Part shown: one piece after another, positions 7,595 through 18,615 of the stretch | How the letters are laid out: the number at the start of each line of letters is the position of its first letter | How positions within the stretch are numbered: position 1 is the stretch's first letter | Virus record (IMG/VR): IMGVR_UViG_3300029266_000670 | Span: 1-64,000 of that record | DNA: 64,000 nucleotides | Strand: one strand, 5' to 3' | Source: a virus | Notes under the pieces: generated by a model | Database searches by the model: none | What the model saw: the letters and a program-made list of their open reading frames with translations, nothing else | What the model was told of the DNA's origin: nothing | Program-made: the position numbers and the translations under genes

Positions 7595-9097
7595 TCAGGA
7601 GTTACCGTGTAGGTTGTCTACTCGGAAGATTCTGTAGTACTGGTTCTGACGGTTGTTAGAAGCAGAGGTTGGGTCTGAGACTCCCGTGTTAGTGGTAACG
7701 AATGGATTGTTTACCAGTCCGTATCGAGTCTTGAAACCGATCTTGGGCTGGAAGTTATCCTCACCGACTGCACGAACCATCTGGAGTGGAACGTATGGGC
7801 AGTAGAAGAGTCCAGCATCATATGCACTGGTTCCCTTATATCCTACACAAACGAAGTTCCTACCAGCGTCGGTAGCAGCGGTATGAGCAACACCAGGTCC
7901 AGCGTAAGGATCAATGTAAACCTTGATCTTACCGTTGAGAACACCTGCGAAGGTGTTACCAGTGTCGTCAATATTCAGGCTCTGGTTCAGAGCAGGCGAG
8001 ATATTGAGGAATCCACCCATTGCGAGGGCTGAAGCAACATCGGACGAGACGATGATAAAGTTACCCTTACCACGACGAGTGTCCTTAGCGATCTGGTTGC
8101 ATTCACGCTCAATCTGGAACATGAGTCCACGGAAGCGTTCGGCACTCCAACGTCCATCAGAGTCGGCATTCAGGTCGTATACACCACCGATACCTCGTCC
8201 GAAGGTGTTAGTTGCACCAGTGATGCTAGACTTGATTGCATCAGCAGCAGTACCACCCGAAACACCGACACCGTGGTCACCACCAGCACTGGGGTCATTA
8301 GATGTAGTACCAGGCGCTCTAGAAGCGAGATCAATCTGCTGGGCTCCGAGTTTAGCACTCTTGTAGATAGTACGCATGACTTCGCGGTTGATCTCAGCAA
8401 GAATTTCACTTGAGAGAATGTTAGCGAGTTCGCTTTCGGCATCAAGTCCGTGAACGGCCTTGAGGTCCTGAGCGAGTTCAGTGGTGTACTCTGCCTTGAG
8501 GGCTCTACTCTTTGCTTCAACAGCGGTACGCTCGATGGAGAATGCCATCTGTGGGAAAGCAGCTCCACTTAATGCTTCAGCACCAGATCTACTGTAAGGA
8601 TCAAGTCCTTCGAGTGGATCAACTGTGCTACCTTCGGAGTTACTGCCAACTACGTCTCCGATGTTGGAGAATGCAGTGGTTACACCACCAGAAGCGTTGA
8701 TAGCCTCGTTGAACAGGGCTTCAGCCTTGCTCTGATCGTCATACTTAGCACGCATAGCAAAGATGAGTCCAGTGGGTCCAGTCATTGGCTGAACACCACA
8801 TACATCGTATGCCATAAGGTTGGGCATTGCACGACGAACAAGAGAGATAAGAATTGGATCATATCCCTGCATGTTTGCGTTACCGTTTGCAGCAGCGAGA
8901 CCTAGTCCACCATTTACGGCGTTGTTTGGGGTTTCGTTGAGCATGTTCGACTCACGGAGAGCCTTTTCTTGGTTTTCAAGAAGAACAGAAGTTACTGTTC
9001 TCTTATAGTTATCATCGATAGCGGGCATGTCGGGATGGTTAATCACGGGTGCCCATTTTTCGTTTAGCATGTCTGCTGAACCTAAGTTAGAGTCCAT
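7595..9097 (-). CDS. 23: gp23, major capsid protein
   Basis: This forms the hexameric lattice of the prolate T4-like head. The 500 aa compare with 521 in T4. The N-terminus (LNEKWAPVINHPDMPAI, then the VLLENQEKALRE block) and the GPTGLIFAMRAKY motif are diagnostic. A likely gp21 cleavage site (Leu-x-Glu) is LNE at residues 53-55, removing an N-terminal scaffold-binding arm; another LNE at 11-13 is less likely. The gene has its own CATAAATA late box 33 nt upstream, a good Shine-Dalgarno and a strong terminator, which suits the most abundant virion protein. A separate gp24 vertex gene is not seen in this window. Confidence 0.97.
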   Translation of the reverse strand: MDSNLGSADMLNEKWAPVINHPDMPAIDDNYKRTVTSVLLENQEKALRESNMLNETPNNAVNGGLGLAAANGNANMQGYDPILISLVRRAMPNLMAYDVCGVQPMTGPTGLIFAMRAKYDDQSKAEALFNEAINASGGVTTAFSNIGDVVGSNSEGSTVDPLEGLDPYSRSGAEALSGAAFPQMAFSIERTAVEAKSRALKAEYTTELAQDLKAVHGLDAESELANILSSEILAEINREVMRTIYKSAKLGAQQIDLASRAPGTTSNDPSAGGDHGVGVSGGTAADAIKSSITGATNTFGRGIGGVYDLNADSDGRWSAERFRGLMFQIERECNQIAKDTRRGKGNFIIVSSDVASALAMGGFLNISPALNQSLNIDDTGNTFAGVLNGKIKVYIDPYAGPGVAHTAATDAGRNFVCVGYKGTSAYDAGLFYCPYVPLQMVRAVGEDNFQPKIGFKTRYGLVNNPFVTTNTGVSDPTSASNNRQNQYYRIFRVDNLHGNS

Positions 9098-9130
9098 TTG
9101 AATTCTCCTAATTGAATTAATTTCTTTTTA

Positions 9131-9138
9131 TATTTATG
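9131..9138 (-). promoter_or_regulatory. Late promoter box CATAAATA of gene 23
   Basis: One mismatch from TATAAATA. It lies 33 nt upstream of the gene 23 start, the same distance as the perfect box upstream of gene 22. Confidence 0.7.
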
Positions 9139-9151
9139 CTTATACAAGTTT

Positions 9152-10078
9152 TCAAAACTTGTGTGGCGATTTGAGGGCCTGTGTGTAACGTTCCATCAGA
9201 GGACTGATATCAGCACTATGGTGGACACTTGTGTCTGGGGTTGTATTATCTTCTTCATATAGAGTAGGTGAAGTGTTATCCGTGTATGATTCTTTCAGAA
9301 CATTTAATTTTTCTCTGAATTGATCTACACTTTCAAACTCAATACCTTCTGCTAGAGTTCGAAGTCTATCGACTTCGGTTTCTAATAGACCTTCAGTTTC
9401 TTCTTCAAAAACTAAAGAACATTCTGTGATGGTGTTCTCTTTACCGAGTTCGATGTTACTGTTAACGGCTTCGTCTAATTTAGAACGAAGTTCTTCGACT
9501 TCAGTTGATAATCCATCAACAAGATCATACTGCTCTTCTGGAACATCAATGAATGAAGATTCAAATAGGTCCTTAAGACCATGAATAAATCCTTCTGCGA
9601 CTTCGGTGCGAATACCAGATTCAACAGCGACTTCGTTATCAGTCATCCATTCTTCAACGACGTATCCAAGATAGTCGTCTAGTCTTTCGGTAATTTCTTG
9701 TTGTAAAGTTTCTACCGATTCTGCCAAAGCAACTTCGTACTCTTCGAGGAGTTCGGCTTCAACTTGATCTGCTCTTTCGTTGATTGCGGCTTCAAAAATT
9801 GTTTGAGCCTTATCTCTGAAATCTTCGGTGAGTTCTTCACCGGAGAAAAGAGCAGTTAAGTGTTCTGCTGTTGCTTTAGCGGTATCAAGTTTAGCACTGG
9901 CTTTAGATGGTTTCATCTTAGGCTCTGGTTGCTTCTTTGTTCCCTTATCAGTGTCGATTTTGGGCTTCTTACCTTCTGTGTCTTGTTCATCATCGAGGTC
10001 GAGAATAGTCTCAGCCTCTACTAAATTCTCTTCTGAGAGAAGTTGTTTAGCTACTTCTATAGGATCTGTGTAGTCCAT
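9152..10078 (-). CDS. 22: gp22, prohead core scaffold
   Basis: The major internal scaffold of the prohead, digested by gp21 after assembly. The 308 aa (T4 269) are strongly acidic, with long predicted helices and coiled coil (about residues 85-270) and a charged low-complexity segment at 30-65. The C-terminus ends in a basic-polar ERYTQALKSPHKF, like gp22 tails that bind the shell. Gene order 21-22-23 matches T4. It has a perfect late box 33 nt upstream. Confidence 0.9.
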   Translation of the reverse strand: MDYTDPIEVAKQLLSEENLVEAETILDLDDEQDTEGKKPKIDTDKGTKKQPEPKMKPSKASAKLDTAKATAEHLTALFSGEELTEDFRDKAQTIFEAAINERADQVEAELLEEYEVALAESVETLQQEITERLDDYLGYVVEEWMTDNEVAVESGIRTEVAEGFIHGLKDLFESSFIDVPEEQYDLVDGLSTEVEELRSKLDEAVNSNIELGKENTITECSLVFEEETEGLLETEVDRLRTLAEGIEFESVDQFREKLNVLKESYTDNTSPTLYEEDNTTPDTSVHHSADISPLMERYTQALKSPHKF

Positions 10079-10111
10079 CGTAGACTCCTTTTATTTGCAA
10101 AGTTCCGATTT

Positions 10112-10119
10112 TATTTATA
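10112..10119 (-). promoter_or_regulatory. Late promoter box TATAAATA of gene 22
   Basis: A perfect T4-type late box on the minus strand, in the short gap between genes 21 and 22, 33 nt before the gene 22 ATG. Confidence 0.85.
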
Positions 10120-10121
10120 AA

Positions 10122-10772
10122 TTATAGGTTTTTAACAAAGTTCTCGAACACTCGAAGTTTCATTTCTTCGAGTTCTTTTCTGTTAGATTGCGTAATTGCT
10201 TTTTTGTAGTTTTCAATTTGATGTTCGCGGAAAATTCCACCCTCGTAAACCCACTCTTTCCCTTCCATGATGCCGTCAACGAATGCATCAGGAGCGGATG
10301 GATCAGCGACAATATCAACAGCGGAAAGCATGAAGTCCTTCTGAACTTCATTAATCCCGTTCTTATCCTGCTTGAGTGAACCCATTCCACGGGACGAAAC
10401 ACCAAGTTTGGCACCACCTTCAATTAAATTCTGAACGATCTTCCCGTAGGGAGTTTCCAGAATCTTAGCCTTACCAGTTACATTATTGCCTTCAATCTGA
10501 AGATCAGTAATGATATGAGATGCTCTTTCGAGGTTGAGAGTTGGTCCCTCGGGATGTCCAAGTTCCCCTAATGCTCTCTGCTTCTTAACATAAGTCTCGT
10601 TATAACGATTGGTTTCGTCCATCAGAGTTTTTCTAGGATATCGTCTACCATTACGATTTGCTTTTTCTGCTTGCATAAAGATACCCTCAATAGAGAAGTT
10701 CTTTTTACCAGAAGACTTATCTTCTTCGCAGATCAAATTTACATCTTCGTTTACTTCCGTAATGAGTAACAT
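10122..10772 (-). CDS. 21: gp21, prohead maturation protease
   Basis: This serine protease cleaves gp23, gp22 and the core proteins during head maturation. It has 216 aa (T4 212). A catalytic-type His sits in GELGHPEG (about residue 73) and a Ser in LGVSSRGMG (about residues 126-127), the herpes-type/U9 protease pattern. The frame extends one codon further to a TTG, but the ATG at 10770-10772 is preferred: it overlaps the previous stop (TGATG) and has a GGAGG-type Shine-Dalgarno. Confidence 0.94.
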   Translation of the reverse strand: MLLITEVNEDVNLICEEDKSSGKKNFSIEGIFMQAEKANRNGRRYPRKTLMDETNRYNETYVKKQRALGELGHPEGPTLNLERASHIITDLQIEGNNVTGKAKILETPYGKIVQNLIEGGAKLGVSSRGMGSLKQDKNGINEVQKDFMLSAVDIVADPSAPDAFVDGIMEGKEWVYEGGIFREHQIENYKKAITQSNRKELEEMKLRVFENFVKNL

Positions 10773-11296
10773 CAATAACCCCCTCCGCGAGAAGAATTAA
10801 TTTTACCTTTCTTAAGAGGTGCGCCTTCTTTTTTCATCTTGCTAGCGATTGTTTTTCTTCGGTTCTTGAGGTAACCGTCCGAGGAATTTACCTTACCATC
10901 GTTGTTAACATCGTCGTCTTCTCCACCAACTGCATCTAATGCTTCTTTCATTAGATCGCCGTGGTTTTTTACAGCGTATGCTTCTGCTTCTTTCTTATTA
11001 TCGAAAGTCTCTATCTTCTTACCATCACTGTCATAGACACAGAACTTGTTAGGGCCCTCTTTCTTGACATGTGACTTGGGATCCATCGTGTGATCATCAT
11101 CACCGTATGCTTCCTCGAAGTCTTCAATGTCTTCATCAGGATCGCAACTTTCACAAACATTATGGGACGAATCAATTACTGATTGCTTCTTTGCTTCAAT
11201 TGCCTCATGAAGACGAATATTTAATTCTTCTTTAAATAGTTCGGCAAAATTGGTAAAGTTACCATCTAATGCCTCTTCAACTATCTGTTTGTTCAT
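10772..11296 (-). CDS. Prohead core protein (gp68 position) with an EF-hand-like loop
   Basis: This 174-aa acidic, Lys-rich protein lies between portal gene 20 and protease gene 21, where T4 has core genes 67 and 68. The N-terminal 40 residues are helical ([21 protein letters not shown]), as in core proteins. Near residues 125-145 there is a [13 protein letters not shown] loop with the Dx[DN]xDGxVxxxD spacing of a dockerin/EF-hand calcium site. There is also a CESC pair near residue 48 and a basic C-terminal tail. It starts with a good GGAG and overlaps the preceding small gene by 20 bp. Core protein by position; the calcium site is inference. Confidence 0.6.
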   Translation of the reverse strand: MNKQIVEEALDGNFTNFAELFKEELNIRLHEAIEAKKQSVIDSSHNVCESCDPDEDIEDFEEAYGDDDHTMDPKSHVKKEGPNKFCVYDSDGKKIETFDNKKEAEAYAVKNHGDLMKEALDAVGGEDDDVNNDGKVNSSDGYLKNRRKTIASKMKKEGAPLKKGKINSSRGGGY

Positions 11297-11471
11297 TTTG
11301 TTCTCCTTCGTTATTTGATTGGTTTAATATAGAAGAAGACACTGAGACTTCTTTGTCTCTTAATCTTTCAGCCACCTTGTTGGAAATTGCTTTAGAAAAA
11401 GCATCCTCAAAATCAACCACACTAGACTTTACTACTGCTTTAAACATATCAGAATAATCTTCATTTGACAT
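11277..11471 (-). CDS. Small prohead core protein (gp67 position)
   Basis: A 64-aa acidic protein directly after the portal gene, in the place of T4 gene 67 (80 aa). The N-terminal half is a single amphipathic helix ([21 protein letters not shown]) and the C-terminal half is polar and acidic. The ATG at 11469-11471 has an AAGGAG Shine-Dalgarno and overlaps the end of gene 20 by 11 bp; a TTG one codon earlier is ignored. Assignment rests on synteny, size and charge. Confidence 0.6.
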   Translation of the reverse strand: MSNEDYSDMFKAVVKSSVVDFEDAFSKAISNKVAERLRDKEVSVSSSILNQSNNEGEQNEQTDS

Positions 11472-12990
11472 CAAAGTCTCCTTCTTCTTCGGGTGGGTTT
11501 TCTTCTCTTTCTGTATCTATCTGTTTGTTCATTTCGTCGATATCTTCATCTGTCATACGAAGAACTTTCTTATAGACATATTCTCTAGAGAAGTATTGAC
11601 CTATGTATTCTCCTACTTCTCTCATCATTTCAAACTGTTCACGCATTATTTCAGTTTCTTTAAGTTCGTTGAAGTAATTATCTTTGTTAAAATCGAACAT
11701 AATATCCTGATATACATCATCGAATTCTTCTTTACTCATAACACCCTTAACTACCAATTGGGTTTTGAGTATATTCAAGAACAACTCAGAAAATTTGTTC
11801 CTAATTCTTTCGATAAACTTGAAAAATTTAACTTCATCTCTTGAGATCTCCGCCGCTCTACCCATGTTGAAACCAGTATCGGGTTCTAGTCTAGAGACGG
11901 GAACGTTCAATGCACGATATAATCTCTTTTTAAAGTATTCTACATCTTCCATCTCGCCTAGATTCTGTCCACCATCGAGAGTAGTGATTTCGGTTCCCCT
12001 ACCACCTTCTCTTCGTGGCATCCAGTAATCTTCGAGCATGGACATATGCTTTCTATCATCTCTCATTTCACCTGTAGACGCATCGTATACAAGTTTATTT
12101 CGATATCTGTTCATGATATCGCGGAGATATTGTTCTGCTTTGTTTTTGGGTAAGTTACCTACGTCAACGTAGAATACTCTTCTTTCGGGCGCTCTGGAGA
12201 TTCTGTATATGATTACAGCATCTTCGATCATCCTGAGTTGATTAAGTGGCTTAACTGCTTTATGAAGATATCCGAATACCCGTCTTTTCGTGGTATCGTA
12301 TAACCCCGAGTTTATGTAACAGATAGAATCGGGAGCAATCTTTAATCCCGTATCGAACGATTCTGCACCAGCAGTATTAATTGCACTCGTATGAGCCTTT
12401 TCGTTGTACACATAAAATTCATCATAGTCACTGTATAAATTGTAGGGTTGTGTCAAAGAGTCCCGCATGGGCTTCTTTTTTACTTCTCTGACTTTTCTAA
12501 TTTTAGTTGGATCGATTGGTCGTAATTCTACGATACCCTTCTTGGGGCTCGTAGGATCTAAAATCATATGGTAATATAGTCTAGATTCTATATACCATTT
12601 TCTTAGGATCTCATGTCCTTTAGCCTTAAACTTTAATAGTTTTAGTACGTTATCAAACTCTTCTATAACCCTTTTCTTGATTGATGGTGTTAGAGAAGTA
12701 TTGTCTAGGTTCAAAGAAACGGCTTGCTTAGTGTCATCGTAGACTAGAGAGTCGTTACAGATATCATCGATGGCCATTTCCACTTCGGGATGTAGTGCCA
12801 TATCTCTGTACTTAAATATTAAGTCAATGTCATTTTTAACGTATAAATCAAAATCAAGATAAGTGCCATAAAAGCCCCCACCTTGAACTACAGACGCACC
12901 ATCATCTTGCTCTGGGGGAGCAAATGATTCTATTTTAGTTTCGATGGGATCTTTTTTCCCCAGACTATAACCAAAAATATTCAAAGGCAT
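11461..12990 (-). CDS. 20: gp20, portal vertex protein
   Basis: This dodecameric portal initiates head assembly and is the DNA entry and exit channel. It has 509 aa (T4 524). Conserved segments include the N-terminal FDLYVKNDIDLIFKYRDMA region, YHMILDP, the AVIIYRISRAPERRVFYVDVGNLP block and ALNVPVSRLEPDTGFNMGRA. The C-terminus is acidic ([16 protein letters not shown]). The start has an AGGAAG Shine-Dalgarno. The gene follows 19 and precedes the core genes, as in T4. Confidence 0.97.
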   Translation of the reverse strand: MPLNIFGYSLGKKDPIETKIESFAPPEQDDGASVVQGGGFYGTYLDFDLYVKNDIDLIFKYRDMALHPEVEMAIDDICNDSLVYDDTKQAVSLNLDNTSLTPSIKKRVIEEFDNVLKLLKFKAKGHEILRKWYIESRLYYHMILDPTSPKKGIVELRPIDPTKIRKVREVKKKPMRDSLTQPYNLYSDYDEFYVYNEKAHTSAINTAGAESFDTGLKIAPDSICYINSGLYDTTKRRVFGYLHKAVKPLNQLRMIEDAVIIYRISRAPERRVFYVDVGNLPKNKAEQYLRDIMNRYRNKLVYDASTGEMRDDRKHMSMLEDYWMPRREGGRGTEITTLDGGQNLGEMEDVEYFKKRLYRALNVPVSRLEPDTGFNMGRAAEISRDEVKFFKFIERIRNKFSELFLNILKTQLVVKGVMSKEEFDDVYQDIMFDFNKDNYFNELKETEIMREQFEMMREVGEYIGQYFSREYVYKKVLRMTDEDIDEMNKQIDTEREENPPEEEGDFDVK

Positions 12991-13004
12991 AAATCACTTC
13001 CTAA

Positions 13005-13613
13005 TCATAATGAGTTTTCTGGATCCGTATTCTGAGTAGATTTTGTTACGGGAGTTTTATCCGATGCACTACCCTGTCCAGAACTTGTTAACCAATATTG
13101 ATACTGCATTGTTACAGTAAATTCGCCAAGAGTATCTGCACTATCATTTGATAGTTCGACAGCACTGATGTCTGTTGGGAATGCTCCTACTATTGAGTAG
13201 GTTTTAATGGCGTTCCCTTGTCTATTTAGGGAAGAAATCTTCCACTCACAGAAAACATCAGTATTAAAGGCTGATCCCGAACTGGTGTAGAATCCACCAG
13301 ATACGTCAGGAACATTATCCTCGTTACCGTTAATTAATTGCTGCCATGCTTCAAACTTATTCCTAAGTTCATAATCGCCATCCATAACAACGCTTACATT
13401 CCAAGTGTCGAACGTTCTATCCCCGGGGATTTTAATGTTTCTACCCCGATATGGGATACTGATAACACCTAGGGTTGATGGCGGAAGACTTGCTGCTTTG
13501 ATTAGAAATCTTGTCTTGTTGCTAGTATTGGCACCAATCTTACCCTCAACAATGAAGAGGTTAGTTCTTACACCACCCTGTGTTAAGGCTGATTGGAAAT
13601 TTTTAATGTTCAT
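13005..13613 (-). CDS. 19: gp19, tail tube protein
   Basis: This builds the inner tube beneath the contractile sheath. It has 202 aa (T4 163). Recognisable tube motifs are FLIKAASLPPSTLG near residue 35, RNIKIPGDRTFDTWNVSVVMDGDYELRNKFEAW, and a C-terminal FTVTMQYQYW strand. It sits between sheath gene 18 and portal gene 20, the T4 order. The C-terminal ~25 residues (Ser/Thr-rich) extend beyond the T4 protein and may be surface exposed. Paralogues in this window are 6965-7507 and 52595-53299. Confidence 0.93.
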   Translation of the reverse strand: MNIKNFQSALTQGGVRTNLFIVEGKIGANTSNKTRFLIKAASLPPSTLGVISIPYRGRNIKIPGDRTFDTWNVSVVMDGDYELRNKFEAWQQLINGNEDNVPDVSGGFYTSSGSAFNTDVFCEWKISSLNRQGNAIKTYSIVGAFPTDISAVELSNDSADTLGEFTVTMQYQYWLTSSGQGSASDKTPVTKSTQNTDPENSL

Positions 13614-13637
13614 CTAAAATTCTCCTGTTAGAATTGA

Positions 13638-13655
13638 AACCCCCCGAAGGGGGTT
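13638..13655 (-). terminator. UUCG-loop intrinsic terminator after gene 18
   Basis: On the minus strand it reads AACCCCC-TTCG-GGGGGTT, a 7-bp stem capped by a UUCG tetraloop, 8 bp after the gene 18 stop. The following T-tract is short, so it may attenuate rather than fully stop transcription into gene 19, which has no late box of its own here. Confidence 0.75.
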
Positions 13656-13662
13656 ATCTTGA

Positions 13663-15606
13663 TTATCCGCCGACCTCTTCGAAGGAAACGCCACTTGCGG
13701 TAGCGATGAAGTTGAGTTGAATGAAGTTAATTGAACGGTTTGGCTTGATAAAGATATCAGCAACAAACTCGTTTCTGTCGATTACGCTGCCAGGGTTGTT
13801 ACTTTCATTACAGACTACCTTGAAGTCGGTAACTCCACGTCTTGCTTGAACATCCCGAAGGAATGGAACAACAAGATTTCTAAACTGCGATCTGGTAAAC
13901 TCATCATTGAACTCGAAGAGTTGGAACTTAGCAGCAGTTGCAATTGCTTTCTCTAGAATAATGAACAGTCTACGAACATTGATTCTATCAAAGGCACTTG
14001 GCTTACTCTGCAAGGTCTTGTCCCCGAACAGTATGGTTCCTTCGCCTGGGAAGGACACTACAGGATTGATGTTCTTCTTGTAAAGTTCATCTCTGTGTGA
14101 CTGTCTTGGGTTGAATGCAAGTTTAACGACACCGCGAATTTGTCCGCGATTGAAACCTGCGGGTGAGAACCATGCTTCATTTTCTGCTTCAGTTCTTGCA
14201 AGAAGTCCTGCAATATCTCCATTGAGTGGAACGTATCTGTAAACGCCGTTGAAGGTGTCGTACATGTACTTCCAACCACTGTCGAGTACTGCATATGAAG
14301 AACTCTTGTTTAGTGAAGTGTTTCTGTATGCCAAAGCATTTTGTGTAGCAGTCGCTGCATCTTTGTTCTGATAGTCAGTAACTGGACCTGGTGAAACAAA
14401 CGCTACGCAGTCTTTTCTTGCATCGCATAGGTCTATGATAAGACTAGAGATTGTCGAGTCTGCTGGACCACCAAGAATAAGAGAAACATCTACAGTTTCT
14501 GCATCTTCAAACTTAGAATAGCCTGAAGTATATACTGCTGCTACACCATCTGATTTAGTTTGAACTCCTCCACCGAGGGTTAAACCATATGCATTTGCAC
14601 TAGTTAATGTAGCACTTGTTGCGATGTTGTTAAAGGCGTTATTTGATTTAGCGGCAGTAGTGACGAAACTGTCGTTCTCTACCCAAATATATGAACTTTG
14701 TTCATTGATAACATCCTTGAAGTGATTACTTTCGCCACTAAACTTTTTACCGTCAGTTGCTTTAGATAGTCCCTCGAAGGTTTCTAGAACACTTCCTGCA
14801 ACGCCAGTCCACGCTCCGCTATAGTCAACGACTGCAATATTTACTAAGTCGTTAGATCCACCTGCTTTGGATACATCGTCGGTGGTAGCATCGAATGAAG
14901 AGAATACATTCCTGTACCTAGACTCAAGAGTTGCTCCCTTGATGGTATCGATTCCAACTGCTGTATTGATAACTGGACTAATGGTAGCAAGTGTTGAACC
15001 TGTAACTATTGCTTGTACTGTAACCTTTTGTCCCGTAGGAAGATTGATTACATCTCCCTTTTCAAGATTCAAGGCTCCCCCACCAATTCCTCCAGAAGTC
15101 CCTGAGATACTAATGGAACTGGTTCCGACTGGAATTGTAATACCGAGAGTTGCCGCGGTTCCTAAAGTGACACCTAAACGACCACTTACTGCTGCGGAAC
15201 CATCGAAACCATATACAGCAAGAGCATTTCCTAATACGCCAGGGTACTTTCCGAAGAAATTACCAGTTCTAGTTCCTGTCTCAAAATCGGTTTCGTTCTT
15301 GATTAAGACTGCTTCGCTTGCAACATCTGCTGAATTCTTCGCAGTAGTTCCTACAGATCTTACGACTTGGAGATTGTTTCCATATCCTAAGAAGTTTGCA
15401 GCAGTGAAAAAGTATTCGTATGTATCGCTATCGGGGCCGCCAAATTTGCTTTTTAATGCATTTACTGAATCAACAAGTGTAATTTCCTCCACGGGTCCCC
15501 ACTGAAATACTCCTGCAAAACCTGCTGAAGTAGTGGCAACCGCTGGGACAATTGTTGTCAGGTCGATTTCAGTGACGTTAACGCCTGGACTGACTTGAAA
15601 TCCCAT
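13663..15606 (-). CDS. 18: gp18, contractile tail sheath protein
   Basis: The sheath subunit whose contraction drives the tube through the host envelope. It has 647 aa (T4 659). The N-terminus (QVSPGVNVTEIDLTTIVPAVATTSAGFAG) and C-terminus (INVRRLFIILEKAIATAAK...FEFND...RNLVVPFLRDVQARRGVTDFKVVCNE) are classic sheath core motifs. The middle, about residues 120-400, is the variable protruding domain and is rich in small residues. A weak GATAAATA box lies 59 nt upstream and a UUCG hairpin follows the gene. Confidence 0.97.
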   Translation of the reverse strand: MGFQVSPGVNVTEIDLTTIVPAVATTSAGFAGVFQWGPVEEITLVDSVNALKSKFGGPDSDTYEYFFTAANFLGYGNNLQVVRSVGTTAKNSADVASEAVLIKNETDFETGTRTGNFFGKYPGVLGNALAVYGFDGSAAVSGRLGVTLGTAATLGITIPVGTSSISISGTSGGIGGGALNLEKGDVINLPTGQKVTVQAIVTGSTLATISPVINTAVGIDTIKGATLESRYRNVFSSFDATTDDVSKAGGSNDLVNIAVVDYSGAWTGVAGSVLETFEGLSKATDGKKFSGESNHFKDVINEQSSYIWVENDSFVTTAAKSNNAFNNIATSATLTSANAYGLTLGGGVQTKSDGVAAVYTSGYSKFEDAETVDVSLILGGPADSTISSLIIDLCDARKDCVAFVSPGPVTDYQNKDAATATQNALAYRNTSLNKSSSYAVLDSGWKYMYDTFNGVYRYVPLNGDIAGLLARTEAENEAWFSPAGFNRGQIRGVVKLAFNPRQSHRDELYKKNINPVVSFPGEGTILFGDKTLQSKPSAFDRINVRRLFIILEKAIATAAKFQLFEFNDEFTRSQFRNLVVPFLRDVQARRGVTDFKVVCNESNNPGSVIDRNEFVADIFIKPNRSINFIQLNFIATASGVSFEEVGG

Positions 15607-15665
15607 ATTAATCTCCTTTGATAAGACCGTCTGTCTGTTATTTCATCATTTAAACGGATCAAAGT

Positions 15666-15673
15666 TATTTATC
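15666..15673 (-). promoter_or_regulatory. Possible late promoter box GATAAATA of gene 18
   Basis: One mismatch from the late consensus, in the 80-bp gap between genes 17 and 18, 59 nt upstream of the gene 18 start. The orientation fits. Confidence 0.45.
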
Positions 15674-15686
15674 ATTTCGCATAAGT

Positions 15687-17784
<2,098 letters not shown>

Positions 17785-17788
<4 letters not shown>

Positions 17789-18615
17789 ACTGTATTGCCA
17801 AGTATGTCTATACCTGGTCCTCCTGTAATTCCTGCGGTATATCCGCGAACAAATAGTTTCGTATCAGCAGAGTATCCTGTTGCGAGACTAGAATCACCAC
17901 CGCACGGTCCTGTTACTCCTACGTCTACTCTTGACAATGCACCAGTTGCTCCTGTAATTCCACCTGTGCTTGTGAAGTCCGAATTGAAGAATGTAGTAAT
18001 AGTCTGAGTAATGATTTTCGATTCTTTGATTGGTCCATAAACGTAAGATTTAGCAATAAAGTTTAAATCGAATGTTATAAGTCTTCCCGTTTCCAAATCC
18101 CCGTCATATTCGGTGCTTTGTGATACACTCGATAAAACAATCGGAACATCTACTGATGTAGCCATAGTGTTATTATTTAACGTCACTATAAATTCTGGTG
18201 TGAAGTATGGGAGGATCTGTTCTATTATCTGAAGTCCATCATCCATATGACGAACGAATACAGATAAAGAAAACTCAAAGTTGTATGGAACCTCTGCAAA
18301 GTTTCTTTTTACTGTTGCTCCATCTGATACCCTTTTTGATAGTGTGTTTCTTTTTCTTGTACTATCATAGTTAAAGCCAGTCATCTCAAATCCGAGTCTA
18401 GGAGCAGTTACTCTAATTTTTACCCCATCATCAATTGAACTTGGCTGTCTCAACCTGACTAGAAACTTTTCTTTGTTACCATAACCGATGGGAACACGAA
18501 TAATTTCCTTGACACTATCATCAGAATTATATCTCTTGATGTCTATCTCGTTGAATAGTGTACCGAATGCCACCACTAATTTTCTTACGGAGTTGTGATA
18601 AAAATGTCCGAACAT
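17785..18615 (-). CDS. 15: gp15, tail sheath terminator/stabiliser
   Basis: This hexameric ring caps the distal tail and joins tail to neck. It has 276 aa (T4 272). The N-terminus (MFGHFYHNSVRKLVVAFGTLFNEIDIKR) and the VPYNFEFSLSVFVRHMDDGLQIIEQILPYFTPEF block are diagnostic for gp15. The C-terminal ~50 residues are Gly/Thr-rich (TGATGALS, GITGGPG), resembling the collagen-like GxT repeats common in this phage's surface proteins. Order 13-14-15-16-17 is as in T4. Confidence 0.93.

Noticed and set aside
14867-15505. 212-aa plus-strand open frame
   Set aside because: Antisense shadow of the sheath gene 18, with a proline/serine-rich composition typical of antisense frames and no ribosome site.
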